Under the pieces are notes generated by a model that saw only the letters and a list, made by a program, of their open reading frames with translations, did not search any database and was not told the DNA's origin. 64,000 nucleotides of DNA from Lactobacillus sp. S2-2 (lineage in GTDB: Bacteria > Bacillota > Bacilli > Lactobacillales > Lactobacillaceae). Shown one piece after another: positions 62,142-64,000 of this stretch. The stretch lies in assembly GCF_021698855.1 (NCBI RefSeq), contig NZ_WWFA01000001.1:124001-188000 (forward strand). The letters run 5' to 3'. Every line of letters starts with the position of its first letter. Positions within the stretch are counted from its first letter, which is position 1. The translations under genes were made by a program, and so were the position numbers.

Positions 62142-64000
62142 ATGGTTGATGTTAATAAATTTAATAGTATGCAAATTGGTTTAGCCTCACCAGAGACAAT
62201 GCGTAGCTGGTCATTTGGTGAAGTTAAAAAACCAGAAACTATTAACTATCGAACTTTAAAACCAGAAAAAGATGGTTTGTTTGATGAAAGAATTTTCGGT
62301 CCCACAAAAGACTGGGAATGTGCGTGTGGAAAATATAAACGTATTAGATATAAAGGAATCGTTTGTGACCGTTGTGGAGTTGAAGTTACAAGAGCTAAAG
62401 TACGTCGTGAAAGAATGGGGCATATTGAACTAGCTGCTCCAGTAACTCACATTTGGTACTTTAAAGGAATCCCAAGTCGTATGGGATTAGTATTGGACAT
62501 GAGTCCAAGAGCACTTGAAGAAATTATTTACTTTGCTTCATATGTTGTTACTGATCCAGGTAATACACCAATGGAACCAAAGCAACTATTAGCAGAACAA
62601 GATTATCGTGATAAGAAGCGTGAATATGGTAATCGTTTTGAAGCTAAAGTTGGTGCAGAAGCAATTAGAACTTTACTTGATAATGTTGATATTGAAAAAG
62701 AAGTTGATGAACTTAAGACTGAACTTAAAAAGGCTACTGGTCAAAAGAGAACAAGAGCTGTTCGTCGTCTAGATATTTTAGAAGCTTTCTTAACATCAGG
62801 TAATAAATTGTCATGGATGGTAATGGATGCAATTCCTGTTATTCCACCTGATTTAAGACCAATGGTTCAACTAGAAGGTGGCCGTTTTGCTACTTCTGAT
62901 TTGAATGATTTATACCGTCGTGTAATTAATAGAAATAATCGTTTAAAACGTTTACTTGATTTAAATGCACCTGGTATTATCGTACAAAATGAAAAACGTA
63001 TGCTACAAGAAGCAGTTGATGCATTAGTTGATAATGGTCGTCGTGGTCGTCCAGTTGCTGGTCCTGGTAACCGTCCATTGAAATCACTTTCTCACTTATT
63101 AAAAGGTAAGCAAGGTCGTTTCAGACAAAACTTACTTGGTAAACGTGTTGATTATTCTGGACGTTCAGTTATTGATGTAGGTCCTAATTTACAAATGAGT
63201 CAAATGGGACTTCCAGTGCAAATGGCCTTAGAATTATTTAAACCATTTGTAATGCATGAATTGGTTAAACGTGATTTAGCTTCAAATATTAAAAATGCTA
63301 AGCGTCAAATCGAAAGACAAGATGATTCAGTATTTGAAGTATTAGAAGATACCATTAAAGAACATCCAGTTCTATTGAACCGTGCACCTACACTTCATAG
63401 ACTTGGTATTCAAGCTTTCGAACCAGTTTTAGTTAGTGGTAAATCAATGCGTCTTCATCCATTAGTTTGTGCAGCTTATAATGCCGATTTTGATGGAGAC
63501 CAAATGGCAATTCACGTTCCATTATCAGATGAAGCGCAAGCAGAAGCACGTCTTCTTATGTTAGCTGCTGGTCATATTCTTGCTCCAAGAGATGGTAAAC
63601 CAGTTGTTACACCATCACAAGATATGGTTATTGGTAACTACTATCTAACAATGGAAGAAGAAAACCGTGAAGGTGAAGGAATGATCTTTAATGATCCTGA
63701 TGAAGTTAAAATGTCATATAGTGACGGATTAACTCATTGGCATTCAAGAATTGGTATTAAAGCTAGTGCTTATGAAAATAAACCATTCACTGAAGATCAA
63801 AAAGATAAAATTCTTGTTACTACAGTTGGAAAAGTTATTTTTAACCAAATCCTACCTGAAAAACTTGTTTACTTGAATGAGCCAACATCAACCAACCTTA
63901 ATGGTTATGTTCCAGATAAATTTTTCTTAGAAAAAGGTCAAGATATTAATGATTATCTAGCTAATGCTGAAATCATTTATCCATTTAATAAGGGATTCTT
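62142..64000 (+). CDS. rpoC: DNA-directed RNA polymerase subunit beta', 3' end cut off
   Basis: First 619 codons of rpoC; the gene runs off the right edge. ATG at 62142, preceded by AAAGGGGG, 14 bases after rpoB. The N-terminal zinc site is present (CACGKYKR... and CDRCG, about residues 60-85). The catalytic Mg-binding [15 protein letters not shown] is encoded at about 63481-63525. The frame is intact throughout. Catalytic core subunit with RpoB in transcription. Confidence 0.97.
   Translation, partial: MVDVNKFNSMQIGLASPETMRSWSFGEVKKPETINYRTLKPEKDGLFDERIFGPTKDWECACGKYKRIRYKGIVCDRCGVEVTRAKVRRERMGHIELAAPVTHIWYFKGIPSRMGLVLDMSPRALEEIIYFASYVVTDPGNTPMEPKQLLAEQDYRDKKREYGNRFEAKVGAEAIRTLLDNVDIEKEVDELKTELKKATGQKRTRAVRRLDILEAFLTSGNKLSWMVMDAIPVIPPDLRPMVQLEGGRFATSDLNDLYRRVINRNNRLKRLLDLNAPGIIVQNEKRMLQEAVDALVDNGRRGRPVAGPGNRPLKSLSHLLKGKQGRFRQNLLGKRVDYSGRSVIDVGPNLQMSQMGLPVQMALELFKPFVMHELVKRDLASNIKNAKRQIERQDDSVFEVLEDTIKEHPVLLNRAPTLHRLGIQAFEPVLVSGKSMRLHPLVCAAYNADFDGDQMAIHVPLSDEAQAEARLLMLAAGHILAPRDGKPVVTPSQDMVIGNYYLTMEEENREGEGMIFNDPDEVKMSYSDGLTHWHSRIGIKASAYENKPFTEDQKDKILVTTVGKVIFNQILPEKLVYLNEPTSTNLNGYVPDKFFLEKGQDINDYLANAEIIYPFNKGF

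Noticed and set aside
1..64000. Mobile elements, prophage, CRISPR arrays, toxin-antitoxin or restriction genes
   Set aside because: No transposase, integrase, phage, Cas, toxin or methylase motif was seen in any frame, and no long flanking repeats.

Overview
The window is a low-GC (AT-rich) chromosomal segment of a Firmicute, almost certainly a member of the Lactobacillaceae. The evidence is the regulatory repertoire (T-box, L-box and THI-box leaders, strong AGGAGG-type ribosome sites, many TTG/GTG starts), ctsR directly followed by clpC, a CopY/CopB copper locus, nucleoside deoxyribosyltransferase plus deoxynucleoside kinase salvage, NlpC/P60 and amidase cell-wall enzymes with SH3-like tails, and tRNA genes without encoded CCA. 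The genus cannot be fixed from the sequence alone; a small, AT-rich, niche-adapted lactobacillus is the best guess. I see no insertion sequence, prophage, CRISPR array or origin, so this looks like core and shell chromosome.

Layout. 1-7218, minus strand: start of a glycine-betaine ABC ATPase (cut by the left edge), two tandem VIT1/CCC1-type metal transporter paralogues, a secreted amidase, PerR, a nuclease-helicase fusion of the XPD/DinG class and a small unknown gene. 7379-9855, plus: L-asparaginase, a four-repeat protein of unknown function and a small membrane protein. 9900-12062, minus: TPP-riboswitch-controlled ECF T and double-A subunits without an S subunit next to them. 12124-16320: a small secreted peptide, an FAD/NAD(P)-binding protein, a YfcC-type carrier and a small unknown protein. 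16332-18022: T-box and asnS. 18191-24129: small membrane protein, GNAT enzyme, PEBP-like protein, tail-anchored-like membrane protein, amino acid permease, VOC protein, ABC-F ATPase. 24204-30616: adenosine deaminase, a LysR/YeiH divergent pair, prolyl aminopeptidase, and an operon of Nudix, guanylate-kinase-like and two membrane proteins. 30619-34168, minus: T-box-controlled amino acid exchanger, HflX, histidine phosphatase. 34297-40551: NlpC/P60 hydrolase, CPA2 antiporter diverging from HelD, pantothenate kinase. 40556-43141: copper operon copY-copB with a twin cop-box operator. 43213-50299: MFS carrier with an apparent AUU start, pseudouridine synthase, DUF1003 protein, unknown protein with nucleoside deoxyribosyltransferase, split ThrE exporter, DUF1634/TauE pair, PAP2 phosphatase. 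50301-54291: lysine-riboswitch lysP, deoxynucleoside kinase, T-box serS. 54382-55200: eight-tRNA cluster. 55243-58255: CtsR-autoregulated ctsR-clpC. 58284-64000: rpoB with a structured leader, then rpoC cut by the right edge.

How the genes work together. Much of the window serves scavenging: amino acid uptake or exchange controlled by riboswitches and T-boxes, nucleoside salvage (Add, Ntd, deoxynucleoside kinase), peptide trimming, asparagine breakdown and thiamine or thiamine-precursor uptake. A second theme is stress and metal handling: PerR, VIT paralogues, CopY/CopB, betaine uptake, CtsR/ClpC, HflX and HelD. The right end is the conserved transcription block.

No clearly new multi-gene system stands out. 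The most interesting departures from known families are a nuclease-helicase that has lost all four expected Fe-S cysteines, a four-fold repeat protein of unknown function, an ECF A-T module without its S subunit, an apparent AUU start codon, a cop operator that also looks like a terminator, an atypical T-box leader, and an attenuator-like rpoB leader.
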